Program-made: the position numbers and the translations under genes
Shown here: positions 21,157 to 30,882 of the stretch, piece by piece
How positions within the stretch are numbered: position 1 is the stretch's first letter
Layout of the letters: the number at the start of each line of letters is the position of its first letter
Assembly (NCBI GenBank): GCA_013215565.1
Contig: JABSQV010000017.1
Location: 1 to 64,000, forward strand
Direction of reading: 5' to 3'
Source of the DNA: Myxococcales bacterium
GTDB taxonomy: Bacteria > Myxococcota_A > UBA9160 > SZUA-336
Length of the DNA: 64,000 bases
The notes under the pieces: model-generated
The model's database searches: none
Seen by the model: only the letters and a program-made list of their open reading frames with translations
Told to the model about the DNA's origin: nothing

Positions 21157-22028
21157 GAATCAATCCTCCGCTGTCGATCCGCGTCGCGATGCGTAACGCG
21201 AGCACTGATCTTGAGTTCGCACAGGTGGCGCTCGAGCGCATTCGCAACCGCGACCGAACGGTGACGCCCGCCCGTACAGCCGATCGCGAGCGTCAGGTAC
21301 GCCTTGCCCTCCCGCTCGTACAGCGGGAGAAGATACCCGACGAAGTCGAAGAAGCGCTCTAGAAAAGCCACGGTCCGGACATCTTCGAGCACCCAGGCCG
21401 CCACCTCCGGGTCGCTGCCGTCCCGATCCCGCAGTTCGGGCTCGAAATTGGGGTTCGGCAGAAAGCGGACGTCGATCATCAGATCGGCCTCCTCGGGCGG
21501 CCCGTAGCGGAATCCGAAGGAGACGAGATCGACGGTCAGGCGGTCCGTGGCGGGCGCTCCGGAGAAATGCCGGGTCACGAAGCGCTTGAGGTCGTGCACG
21601 TTCATGCGCGTGGTGTCCAGGATCCGGTCCGCCCGTTCAGCGATCGGAGCCAGGATGGCAGCCTCGCGCCGGATGCCGGCCCGGACCCCCTCCCCCGCCG
21701 CCAGCGGGTGCACGCGCCGCGTCGCGTCGAATCGAGTCTGAAGCTCCGCCTCGTCCGCCTCGAGGAAGAGCAACTCTCTCAGCACGCCCCGACTTCGCAG
21801 ATTGTCCGCTACGCCCGGAAAGTCGTCCAGGAAGTCGCCCTCGCGAACGTCGATCACGGCGGCCAGCCGGGAGACGCCCTCTCCGAAGAGATCGACGAAG
21901 GGCCCGAGCAGCACCACCGGCAGGTTATCGACGCAGTAGAAGCCGAGATCCTCGAGCGCCTTCATCACGGTGGTGCGGCCCGCTCCGGAGTGACCCGAAA
22001 CGATCACCAGCGAGGGGGCCGAATTCAC
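21153..22028 (-). CDS. rapZ: RNase adapter RapZ / YvcJ-family P-loop protein
   Basis: The family comprises P-loop proteins best known as RNase E adapters controlling amino-sugar synthesis in enterobacteria; the role outside them is less clear. I start it at the GTG at 22028 overlapping the hprK stop, giving 291 residues, close to the usual 285. Conserved blocks are IVSGHSGAGRTTVMKALEDLGFYCVDNLP, SFGFRYGPPEEADLMIDVRFLPNP and YLTLAIGCTGGRHRSVAVANAL. The Walker A lysine is replaced by arginine (GAGRTT), a change also familiar in actinobacterial members. Confidence 0.93.
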   Translation of the reverse strand: MNSAPSLVIVSGHSGAGRTTVMKALEDLGFYCVDNLPVVLLGPFVDLFGEGVSRLAAVIDVREGDFLDDFPGVADNLRSRGVLRELLFLEADEAELQTRFDATRRVHPLAAGEGVRAGIRREAAILAPIAERADRILDTTRMNVHDLKRFVTRHFSGAPATDRLTVDLVSFGFRYGPPEEADLMIDVRFLPNPNFEPELRDRDGSDPEVAAWVLEDVRTVAFLERFFDFVGYLLPLYEREGKAYLTLAIGCTGGRHRSVAVANALERHLCELKISARVTHRDADRQRRIDS

Positions 22029-22570
22029 GCGGAATCCCCGCGCAGCATCGCGAGTACGCGGTAGTCCAGTTCCGCGACAGAACTCTGCCCGGCACGCTGC
22101 AGACGATAATTCCGGGCCGCCACCTCCACCAGCGACGCCACGTTTCGTCCCGGCGCGATCGGAAGGCGGATCGAGGCCACATCGCTGTCGACGAGCCGAA
22201 AGGTCTCGGTCTCGAGTCCGAGCCGCTCGATCTCCATCCGCTCCCAGGCATTCAATTGGATCACGAGATCCACCTGCTGGCGCTCGCTGACCGCCGAACC
22301 GCCGAAGAGACTCGGCACGTGCACGATGCCGATCCCGCGAAGCTCGAGGTAGTGACGAACGAGACTGGGCGCAGTACCGAAGACGCGGCCATCTTCGTCC
22401 GTTTCGAGTAGCACGATGTCGTCTGCCACGAGGCGGTGCCCGCGCATGACGAGGTCGAGCGCACACTCGCTCTTGCCGATTCCGCTCTTCCCCACGAGGA
22501 GAAGCCCGACGCCGACCACCTCCACCAGGGTTCCGTGAATTCGCTGCGGCGCCTCGCTCTCATCCGGCAT
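22025..22570 (-). CDS. hprK: HPr kinase/phosphorylase, short form (catalytic domain only)
   Basis: HprK phosphorylates HPr on the regulatory serine and can reverse the reaction. At 181 residues this lacks the ~130-residue N-terminal domain of the Firmicute enzyme and starts almost directly with the catalytic core, as in alphaproteobacterial short forms. The Walker A motif GKSGIGKSECALDLVMRGHRLVADDIV and the signature ELRGIGIVHVPSLFG are present, so the kinase site looks intact. It lies between ptsN (4-base gap) and rapZ (overlapping). Confidence 0.93.
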   Translation of the reverse strand: MPDESEAPQRIHGTLVEVVGVGLLLVGKSGIGKSECALDLVMRGHRLVADDIVLLETDEDGRVFGTAPSLVRHYLELRGIGIVHVPSLFGGSAVSERQQVDLVIQLNAWERMEIERLGLETETFRLVDSDVASIRLPIAPGRNVASLVEVAARNYRLQRAGQSSVAELDYRVLAMLRGDSA

Positions 22571-22574
22571 CGGC

Positions 22575-23033
22575 CTAATCCGATTCCGCCTCCTCGACGA
22601 CTCGGAAGAGCTCGTCGACCGATTCCAGTTCCTGAAGCCGCTCCCGAAACTCAGTCTCGGAGAGCAGGCGCGAGAGCTTCGCCAGGGTCAAGAGGTGCGC
22701 ACTGCCCTCTCGACCCGGCGCTACCATCAGGAAGAAGAGGTGCGCCTGCTTTCCGTCCACGGAGTCGAAGTCGATCCCGGCTCCGCTTCGGCCGAAATTG
22801 GCAACGAGGCGGTCGAGCGACTCGATGCGGGCGTGGGGAATCGCGATCCCGTCACCCATTCCGGTGGTGCCGAGCTTCTCGCGCTCGAGCAGGAGACCCA
22901 GGAGTTCCTGCGGATCGAGACCGCCAGTGTGACTAGCCAGCCCAACGGCGAGTTCCTGGAGCGCATCCTTCTTCGTCTTCGCCTGCATCTCGACGATGCA
23001 GGCCTTCCGAACCAGGATGTCCGTCAGCTTCAT
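22575..23033 (-). CDS. ptsN: PTS EIIA(Ntr)-type regulatory protein PtsN
   Basis: This belongs to the fructose/nitrogen EIIA family used for regulation rather than sugar transport. The 152 residues carry the phosphorylatable His in MGDGIAIPHARIESLDRLV and the typical EIIA(Ntr) ends (KLTDILVRKACIVEMQAKTKKDALQELA; LLSETEFRERLQEL). It lies 30 bases after rpoN, the classic position, but the ribosome-hibernation gene that is often between them is missing. Confidence 0.95.
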   Translation of the reverse strand: MKLTDILVRKACIVEMQAKTKKDALQELAVGLASHTGGLDPQELLGLLLEREKLGTTGMGDGIAIPHARIESLDRLVANFGRSGAGIDFDSVDGKQAHLFFLMVAPGREGSAHLLTLAKLSRLLSETEFRERLQELESVDELFRVVEEAESD

Positions 23034-23063
23034 CCCCCTACCCCCCCCAACCGCGCGCGCAGT

Positions 23064-24608
23064 CTAGCCAATCTCGCGCCGAAGCGTCGAAGAGAGGATC
23101 CGGAGCGCCTCGCGGTACTTCGTCACAGTCCTTCGGGCGATGCTGATGTCCCGAGTGCGCAGGATTTCGGAGATCTTCTGATCCGACAGGGGCCTACTCG
23201 CGTCCTCGGCACTGATGATCCCCCGGATCTTCGCCTTCACGCTCTCCGAGGCAATCGAGTCTCCACTCGCGGTCTGGATGCTCGAATTGAAGAAGAACTT
23301 GAGTTCGTACAGGCCGTGTGGTGTCTGCACGTACTTGGCAGTGGTCACGCGGCTCACTGTCGACTCGTGCATTCCGATGTCGTCCGCCACGTCCCGCAGA
23401 TTCAAGGGTCGAAGATGTTCGACACCGCTGTCGAAGAACTCGCGCTGAAAACGGAGAATCGACTCCATGACCCTGACGATGGTGCGCTGTCGCTGCTGGA
23501 TCGATTTGATCAGCCAGACCGCACTGCGGAGCTTGCCGCGCACGTACGCCCTCGTCTCCTTCGACCCGTCTCCGTCATCGTCCCGACGCTGCAATACCTG
23601 CCGATAGGCGTTGCTCACCCTCAATCTCGGCAGGCCATCCTCGTTGAGCACCACGTGGTACTCGTCTCCGATTCTCAGAACGAAGATATCCGGGGTGATG
23701 TAGATGGGTTCTTCTTCTGCGAAGGGACGCCCGGGCCGGGGCTCGAGGGTCGCGAGGTCGCGCGCCGCGCGCGCAACCTCCCCGATCGTCGTATCTTCGA
23801 GCCTGCTGATCCCGGCGTAGTCCTTGCGCTTGAGCCGTTCGAGATGGTCGCGTGCGAGCCGGCGCAGGAGCGGGTCCTCGATTTCGGCCACCTCGATCTG
23901 AATCAGCAAACACTCTGAGAGCGTACGGGCGCCGACACCGACCGGATCGAACCGCTGCAGCCGGAGCAGGACCTTCTCTGCCAGATCCGGCTCGGTCCCG
24001 GCCGCCTCCGCAATCAACTCGATCTTCTCTTCGAGGAAACCGTCCGCGTTGAGGTTCCCGATGCAAAGCGTCGCAACTCGTTTCTCGAGACTGGACATCT
24101 CGCTAAAACCGAGCTGCCAGAGCAGATGATCCGCCAGCGACTCGCCCGCTGTGAGATTGTCTTCCAGGCTCGGACGATCGTCATCGGGCCGTCCCAGACT
24201 GGTCTGCGGACGGGACTCCATGTACGAATCCCAGTCCACGTCCGCCACCATTTCGTCCGTGCTCGACACGGCCGCGTCGGCAGAATCCGCCGAAGCGAGC
24301 GAGTCGGCCGCACCCTCGGCATCGACCGCGATCGCCCCGTCTTCGTCATTGGAACTCTGCTCCGGCTCGCCCTGGGCCTCGGCCTGATCGCCCGGAAGGT
24401 CGGCGTCGGAGGCTTCCGCATCCTTGGAGGAAGGCTCCTCGTCGCCCTCGCTCACCTCTTCGAGTACCGGATTCTCGACCAGTTCTCGAGAGACCTCTTC
24501 GACCAGCTCCTGCCTCGATAGCTGGAGTAGCTTGATCGCCTGCTGAAGCTGCGGCGTCATGACCAGCTGCTGAGTGAGCCTGAGTTGCTGTCTGAGTTCG
24601 ATCGCCAT
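23064..24608 (-). CDS. rpoN: RNA polymerase sigma-54 factor
   Basis: Sigma-54 directs polymerase to -24/-12 promoters that need an AAA+ activator. The 514-residue protein has region I, rich in Gln and Leu (LRQQLRLTQQLVMTPQLQQAIKLLQLSRQELVEEV), a very acidic region II (residues ~55-135), the core-binding and DNA-binding parts (NLRDVADDIGMHESTVSRVTTAKYVQTPHGLYELKFFF) and the C-terminal RpoN box (ARRTVTKYREALRI). It lies downstream of lptC-lptA-lptB and upstream of ptsN. No sigma-54 activator occurs in the window. Confidence 0.98.
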   Translation of the reverse strand: MAIELRQQLRLTQQLVMTPQLQQAIKLLQLSRQELVEEVSRELVENPVLEEVSEGDEEPSSKDAEASDADLPGDQAEAQGEPEQSSNDEDGAIAVDAEGAADSLASADSADAAVSSTDEMVADVDWDSYMESRPQTSLGRPDDDRPSLEDNLTAGESLADHLLWQLGFSEMSSLEKRVATLCIGNLNADGFLEEKIELIAEAAGTEPDLAEKVLLRLQRFDPVGVGARTLSECLLIQIEVAEIEDPLLRRLARDHLERLKRKDYAGISRLEDTTIGEVARAARDLATLEPRPGRPFAEEEPIYITPDIFVLRIGDEYHVVLNEDGLPRLRVSNAYRQVLQRRDDDGDGSKETRAYVRGKLRSAVWLIKSIQQRQRTIVRVMESILRFQREFFDSGVEHLRPLNLRDVADDIGMHESTVSRVTTAKYVQTPHGLYELKFFFNSSIQTASGDSIASESVKAKIRGIISAEDASRPLSDQKISEILRTRDISIARRTVTKYREALRILSSTLRREIG

Positions 24609-24659
24609 GACTCAGTTAACCTTCGGAGGACCTGGTACGCATCTGAAATACATCCCGTC

Positions 24660-25385
24660 TCAGAGCCGGAAGTCCTGCCCTAGATAGATCTCTCGAACCG
24701 TCGGGTCCTTGGTGATCTCGGCCGGATCTCCCTCTCGGATGATTCGGCCGTCCTTGATGATGTAGGCGCGGTCGCAGATCGAGAGCGTCTCGCGCACGTT
24801 GTGATCCGTGATCACAATCCCGATCCCGCGCTCGCGGAGCTGCGTGATGATCTTCTGAATGTCCATCACCGCGATCGGATCGATGCCCGAAAAGGGCTCG
24901 TCCAGCAGCATGAAGCGTGGATTCAGCACGAGGGCCCGCGTAATCTCGACGCGCCTGCGCTCCCCACCCGAGAGTGTGGCGGCCGGCTGCCTCGCGCGGT
25001 CCTCCAGATCGAGCTCTCGGAGCAGATAGCTCAGCCGCTCTCGCCGCTCGCGCCGACGCAAGGGGAGCGTTTGGAGGATCGCCAGAATGTTCTCCTCGAC
25101 GCTGAGCTTCCGAAAGATGGAGGGCTCCTGCGGGAGGTAGGTGATGCCTCGCCTCGCCCTCTGATACATCGGCAGGTGGGTGATCTCCTCGTCCCCCAGA
25201 AATACCCTCCCGGCCGTAGGCCGGATGCGTCCGACAATCAGGTTGAAGGTGGTGGTCTTTCCCGCCCCGTTCGGGCCGAGCAGGCCGACGATCTCGCCGG
25301 GCGCGAGCGCCAGCTCGATGTCCCGAACCGCCTCCTTGGACCCGAAACTCTTGGCCAGGCCCTGAGCATGCAGCGTGGCACTCAT
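24660..25385 (-). CDS. lptB: LPS export ABC transporter ATP-binding protein LptB
   Basis: LptB powers extraction of lipopolysaccharide from the inner membrane. The true start is the ATG at 25385 overlapping the lptA stop (ATGA), which gives 241 residues; the longer ORF reads back into lptA in another frame. Walker A GPNGAGKTTTFNLIVG, the Q-loop YLPQEPSIFRKLSVEENI, the signature LSGGERRRVEITRAL, Walker B FMLLDEPFSGIDPIAVMDIQ and the H-loop ITDHNVRETL match LptB closely. The partner permeases LptF and LptG are not in the window. Confidence 0.97.
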   Translation of the reverse strand: MSATLHAQGLAKSFGSKEAVRDIELALAPGEIVGLLGPNGAGKTTTFNLIVGRIRPTAGRVFLGDEEITHLPMYQRARRGITYLPQEPSIFRKLSVEENILAILQTLPLRRRERRERLSYLLRELDLEDRARQPAATLSGGERRRVEITRALVLNPRFMLLDEPFSGIDPIAVMDIQKIITQLRERGIGIVITDHNVRETLSICDRAYIIKDGRIIREGDPAEITKDPTVREIYLGQDFRL

Positions 25386-25966
25386 CGGCTCGGCTCCGCG
25401 ACGGGAGGGAGCGCCACCGCTTCCTCCGCCGCTTTCGCCTGTTCGTTCTCGGGCCGCATCCGAACCCGTGCTCCTCCGAGCACCCGGACGATGTTGTTGC
25501 GCAGGTCGAACTCGATCCGCTTGCCTTCGATGACGTCCTCGCCCCGGCGCAGCACCGCCCAGCCGCCCCCGGCCGTGCAAACGGCCTCACCCTCAGCGCG
25601 GTCGAACACCATCTCGGTGCAGGCCACGTCGGTCTCTGCCTGCCGGATTCGAACCTCTCCCCGGGCGTGGATCGAAGCGGGCCCACCGGTGCGATCCCGG
25701 GCATAAACCACCTCCAGCCAGTCGCAGGTCAGCCGCAGGTCTTCCTGCAACACCTCGACGTTGTGGAGGAAGATCACACGCTCCTCAGCGCCCTCCGCCG
25801 CAGCCTCGAGTTCATCGGAGCGAATCTTCATCGGGGCGTCGGAAGCGAGCGAGATTCCCAGTACGCGAGCGTGGCGCGGCTCGTCCGGAACCGCTTCCTG
25901 GGCCGGCACAAGCGCCCCGGCTGCGAGCAAGGCCCAAGCGAGCGTCAAGACCGGCCCCACGCTCAC
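25382..25966 (-). CDS. lptA: LptA/OstA-like periplasmic LPS transport protein
   Basis: LptA forms the periplasmic bridge for lipopolysaccharide. The 194-residue protein has a signal peptide (VLTLAWALLAAGALVPAQEA) and an OstA/LptA beta-jellyroll: MKIRSDELEAAAEGAEERVIFLHNVEVLQEDLRLTCDWLEVVYARD...IHARGEVRIRQAETDVACTEMVFDRAEGEAVC. The tail is rich in Ala and Glu. Identity rests on fold motifs and position between lptC and lptB, with 4-base overlaps on both sides. Confidence 0.9.
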   Translation of the reverse strand: MSVGPVLTLAWALLAAGALVPAQEAVPDEPRHARVLGISLASDAPMKIRSDELEAAAEGAEERVIFLHNVEVLQEDLRLTCDWLEVVYARDRTGGPASIHARGEVRIRQAETDVACTEMVFDRAEGEAVCTAGGGWAVLRRGEDVIEGKRIEFDLRNNIVRVLGGARVRMRPENEQAKAAEEAVALPPVAEPSR

Positions 25967-26532
25967 GGACCCGTCTCCGCTCCGGAGAGGATGTCGGCGT
26001 CGACTGACCCCAGCAGCCGCAGCCTGCGCGTCCGGAGGTCGAGTTCCAGGCCCTGCCCGCGGACTACGGTCCGCGCGCCCACCAGACGCGCGGGGCGGTC
26101 GGTCCAGAGCCGTTCCCGTTCCCGCTGATAGCGCAGCTCCGATGTGTAGAAGCGCTCCCGGCTTCCGAGCGAGCCCTCGACGCGCCCCGAAAGCACGAAG
26201 TCGTCGGAAGCCAGATCGACCTCCGCACGCTCCGCCTTGACTTCGACAGGGCCGCGTCCGGGCTCCTCGAAACGGATCCGAACCTCCCAGAGCCGCGCAT
26301 GGCCGGTCACCGAGTCGACCTCGGCGGTCTCCGCGCGCACCTCCACTTCGTGATTCGCTGCTCGATAGCCGTCGAAATCCACCCCGTAGAGGACCGCAGG
26401 CGGCGCCTGCGCCCCGGACGAACTGCCGCTCATGAGCGGGGGGAGTTCGCTGCCACAGGAAGCGGCCCCGAGTACCGCCAGAGGCAGGATCCTGCGCCTC
26501 CAGCTAGAGCTCGCCAACCAGCTTCTCCTCAT
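25963..26532 (-). CDS. lptC: LptC-like LPS export protein, possibly lipid-anchored
   Basis: LptC hands lipopolysaccharide from LptB2FG to LptA. The protein contains one OstA-like half-fold (YGVDFDGYRAANHEVEVRAETAEVDSVTGHARLWEVRIRFEE...VKAERAEVDLASDDFVLSGRVEG). The N-terminus ends ILPLAVLGAASCGSE, which fits a lipoprotein signal, whereas E. coli LptC has an uncleaved membrane anchor. I prefer the ATG at 26532 (189 residues) to the TTG at 26559, since a candidate promoter (TATGAT at 26562-26567) would place the transcript start between them. Sequence conservation is weak; position supports the call. Confidence 0.8.
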   Translation of the reverse strand: MRRSWLASSSWRRRILPLAVLGAASCGSELPPLMSGSSSGAQAPPAVLYGVDFDGYRAANHEVEVRAETAEVDSVTGHARLWEVRIRFEEPGRGPVEVKAERAEVDLASDDFVLSGRVEGSLGSRERFYTSELRYQRERERLWTDRPARLVGARTVVRGQGLELDLRTRRLRLLGSVDADILSGAETGP

Positions 26533-26561
26533 CCAGGCTGTAACCAGAGTTGCACGCAAAA

Positions 26562-26590
26562 ATCATACCTTCTTGCCCCGTCGAGGACTA
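26562..26590 (-). promoter_or_regulatory. Candidate promoter for the lptC-lptA-lptB-rpoN operon
   Basis: Reading the minus strand, TATGAT (26562-26567) lies about 30 bases before the preferred lptC ATG, in a locally AT-rich patch (GGTATGATTTTTGCG). The hexamer 17 bases upstream (TAGTCC) matches only three of six -35 positions. It is offered because the -10 and leader spacing fit and there is no alternative in the short gap. Confidence 0.35.
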
Positions 26591-26630
26591 GGTCCCGGAA
26601 GCGGACGTTGTCGGGCACGCGGAGCGAGGC

Positions 26631-26921
26631 CTAGGGTACCGCGGGAGCCGGAGCTTCGTCGGGCGCGGGCGGAGGCCCGTCATCCGCACGAACCGCTTCC
26701 GCGCCAAAAATCGTCCGAAACGGCTCCTTCTGGCCGAGCCACCAGGCCGGGAAGAAGATCAGTCGGTCGAGCAGCCAGCCCACGGGGTGCAGGACGTACG
26801 CCGCGATCCGGACCGGATGGCCCGCATCCTCGGGCCGATATTCATCGGCGCTTGCAGCCAGCGGTCCGGACAGCGAAACCACGACCGCTGCAATTCCGAC
26901 GATCCACGCGATGCGATTCAT
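26631..26921 (-). CDS. Small exported protein of unknown function
   Basis: I do not recognise a named family. The 96-residue protein has a signal peptide (IAWIVGIAAVVVSLSGPLAASA), then a compact conserved-looking block, YRPEDAGHPVRIAAYVLHPVGWLLDRLIFFPAWWLGQKEPFRTIFG, with a central hydrophobic stretch that could insert in or lie on a membrane, and an Ala/Pro-rich acidic tail. It stands alone between the lptC promoter region and the tRNA pair. Codon use is like its neighbours. A role at the envelope is only inferred from export. Confidence 0.75.
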   Translation of the reverse strand: MNRIAWIVGIAAVVVSLSGPLAASADEYRPEDAGHPVRIAAYVLHPVGWLLDRLIFFPAWWLGQKEPFRTIFGAEAVRADDGPPPAPDEAPAPAVP

Positions 26922-27138
26922 GACGTCCTCGCTTATCGGCGCGTCCTCGGAACTTCATGCGCGCGCCCCGCAGAGTATCTTGCCGCAGAGTTCCTGCCGG
27001 CGACAGTTGCGGACGGGCCCTGCGGGGCCTGGCCGGCACAGCTGTCGTCTCACGGACACGGATCCGAAGCAGTGTCGTACAGCGCGCGCCCCCGGGCCCG
27101 CCAGAGCCGGCAGGCTGGATACGTGCAAGGGGCAGGTC

Positions 27139-27215
27139 TGGTGACCCAGGCAGGATTCGAACCTGCGACTTCTTGCTCCGGAGGCAAGCGCTCTATCCAA
27201 CTGAGCTACTGGGCC
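27139..27215 (-). tRNA. tRNA-Arg (anticodon CCG)
   Basis: The minus strand folds as a standard 77-nt tRNA: acceptor GGCCCAG/CTGGGTC (one G-U pair), D-arm GCTC...GAGC, anticodon arm CTTGC-CTCCGGA-GCAAG with anticodon CCG (reads CGG), T-arm GCAGG-TTCGAAT-CCTGC. The discriminator is A and CCA is encoded. It lies 4 bases downstream of tRNA-Val(CAC), so the two are one transcript. Confidence 0.97.
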
Positions 27216-27219
27216 GGCG

Positions 27220-27294
27220 TGGTGGGCGATACTGGGTTCGAACCAGTGACTTCTACCGTGTGAAGGTAGCACTCTACCGCTGAGTTAATCGCCC
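27220..27294 (-). tRNA. tRNA-Val (anticodon CAC)
   Basis: A 75-nt cloverleaf: acceptor GGGCGAT/ATCGCCC, anticodon arm CTACC-TTCACAC-GGTAG with anticodon CAC (reads GTG), T-arm ACTGG-TTCGAAC-CCAGT, encoded CCA. It is the first gene of a two-tRNA transcript with tRNA-Arg(CCG), preceded by a strong promoter. A second valine tRNA (anticodon TAC) lies at the end of the lon operon in this window. Confidence 0.97.
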
Positions 27295-27304
27295 GCCCGA
27301 CCTG

Positions 27305-27333
27305 CTTATAGGGGAGGCACTCCGGGACTTCAA
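27305..27333 (-). promoter_or_regulatory. Sigma-70-type promoter of the tRNA-Val/tRNA-Arg pair
   Basis: On the minus strand TTGAAG (27328-27333) and TATAAG (27305-27310) are separated by exactly 17 bases. The -10 box ends 11 bases before the first tRNA nucleotide, so transcription would start within a few bases of the mature 5' end. It lies between the pyrG stop codon and the tRNA pair. Confidence 0.65.
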
Positions 27334-27354
27334 CCACTGGCCGGGGACCCCTCG

Positions 27355-29536
<2,182 letters not shown>

Positions 29537-29540
<4 letters not shown>

Positions 29541-30019
29541 GACCCCGCCCCCAGGGGCTCGGGCTTCTGTGCCTCATGCGGGTGCTCGGGCCCGGCGTAA
29601 ACGCGCAGCTTCATCAGCAACTTTCGGCCGAGTCGGGTCTTCGGAAGCATGCCTCGCACCGCACGCTCGACCACGCGCTCCGGATGCGTCTCGAGCAGCC
29701 GGCCCGCCGTCACCGACCGGAGTCCGCCGGGGTAGCCGCTGTGCCGGTGGTATACCTTGTCTTCGCGCTTCTTCCCGGTCAGTGCCACTTCGCGGGCGTT
29801 GATCACGATCACGAAGTCCCCGGTATCGGCGTGCGGCGTAAAGATCGGCTTGTGCTTGCCCCGGAGCACCGTCGCGATCCGGCTCGCCATCCGCCCCAAG
29901 ATCTGGCCGCGCGCATCCACCACGTACCAGCGGCGGTCGGCATCCTCGGTTCGGATGCTGCGCGTAGACGCCACGCGCGAGAGCGCGGCTCGGGGTCGGG
30001 CGGTTTCGGCGAGGGACAT
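29537..30019 (-). CDS. rplM: 50S ribosomal protein L13
   Basis: L13 is an early-assembly large-subunit protein. The core [69 protein letters not shown]...[35 protein letters not shown] is unmistakable. The ORF track starts 147 bases too early. The ATG at 30019 has GGAGG 5 bases upstream and sits 27 bases after the predicted transcription start, giving 160 residues, that is, an N-terminal extension of about 20 residues relative to E. coli. Confidence 0.97.
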
Positions 30020-30052
30020 CGGGCCTCCGTGAACCTGGAAGGCGCGCGGGAC

Positions 30053-30081
30053 TTCATAGCCGATCGCTCCGCGGGGGTCAA
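30053..30081 (-). promoter_or_regulatory. Sigma-70-type promoter of rplM-rpsI
   Basis: On the minus strand TTGACC (30076-30081), a 17-base spacer and TATGAA (30053-30058) form a near-consensus promoter. The predicted start would be near 30046, giving a leader of about 27 bases that contains the GGAGG site of rplM. It separates rplM-rpsI from the truA transcript upstream. Confidence 0.7.
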
Positions 30082-30120
30082 TCACGGCCGAGGCCCGAAG
30101 CACGCGGCCCTGCTCGGGAA

Positions 30121-30882
30121 TCATGCCGTGCGGCCGGAATCCGGGTAGACCACGCGCTCGAGACACAGGCCGTGAGGAGGAGCCGTGGGGCCGGCCCGCG
30201 CGCGATCCCGGGACTTCAGGATCTCGGGCAGTTCGTCTGCCGCCAGCCGCCCCTGCCCGACGGCGACCAGGGTACCGACGAGATTCCGCACCATGTAGCG
30301 CAGGAAGCCGCGACTCTCGGCCCGAATGCGCAACTCGTCGGCTTCGCGGTCCACGCGCAGCAGTCCGAGGGTACGACGGGTCTCTTCGTCAGGCGGAGGC
30401 CCGCCCGGGGCCCCGCGAAAGGCCCGAAAATCGTGCTGCCCGACGAGGTGGCCGGCGGCCCGCGCCATCTCGCTCTCGCGGAGCCGGCCCGGCACGTGCC
30501 AGCAGACGCGGCGCCGGAGCGGGCTCGGGGTGGCGCGCGCCAGAATCCGATAGAGATAGACCTTTGCAACCGCATCTCGGCGCGGGTCGAAGTCCGGTTC
30601 CGCGGGCGAGACCTCGAGCACGCGCAGGTCGTCGGGAAGCAGCGCGTTCAGGGCCCTCCGGACCCGGCCCGGCGCGAGCCGGCCGGCGTAATCGATCACG
30701 GCCACCTGCCCGCGCGCGTGGACGCCGGCATCGGTGCGCCCGGCGCCCTGCATGCGGCGCGGCTCGCCCGCGAGTTTCTCGAACGCCGTCTCCAGTTCGC
30801 CTTGAACGCTGCGACCCCGGCTCTGGACCTGCCAGCCCTGAAAGTCGCTTCCGTCGTACTCCAGCGTCAGTCGCAGCCGCAC
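30121..30882 (-). CDS. truA: tRNA pseudouridine(38-40) synthase
   Basis: TruA converts uridines 38-40 of the tRNA anticodon arm to pseudouridine. The GTG at 30882 gives 253 residues beginning [19 protein letters not shown]; the longer ORF reads back through the upstream gene. The catalytic Asp lies in [19 protein letters not shown], and [21 protein letters not shown] is the conserved C-terminal block. It overlaps the USG-1-like gene by 16 bases; usg-truA adjacency is also known in E. coli. Confidence 0.96.
   Translation of the reverse strand: MRLRLTLEYDGSDFQGWQVQSRGRSVQGELETAFEKLAGEPRRMQGAGRTDAGVHARGQVAVIDYAGRLAPGRVRRALNALLPDDLRVLEVSPAEPDFDPRRDAVAKVYLYRILARATPSPLRRRVCWHVPGRLRESEMARAAGHLVGQHDFRAFRGAPGGPPPDEETRRTLGLLRVDREADELRIRAESRGFLRYMVRNLVGTLVAVGQGRLAADELPEILKSRDRARAGPTAPPHGLCLERVVYPDSGRTA

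Noticed and set aside
27001-27047. Terminator after the tRNA pair
   Set aside because: Imperfect nested pairing (CGACAG...CTGTCG with GGCCC-TGCG-GGGCC inside) exists, but it lies about 90 bases downstream, on GC-rich DNA without a T-run, so I could not support it.
26787-27263. ORFs with GFEPATS and GFEPVTS peptides
   Set aside because: These are reverse-complement readings of the tRNA-Arg and tRNA-Val T-arms, a well-known annotation artefact.
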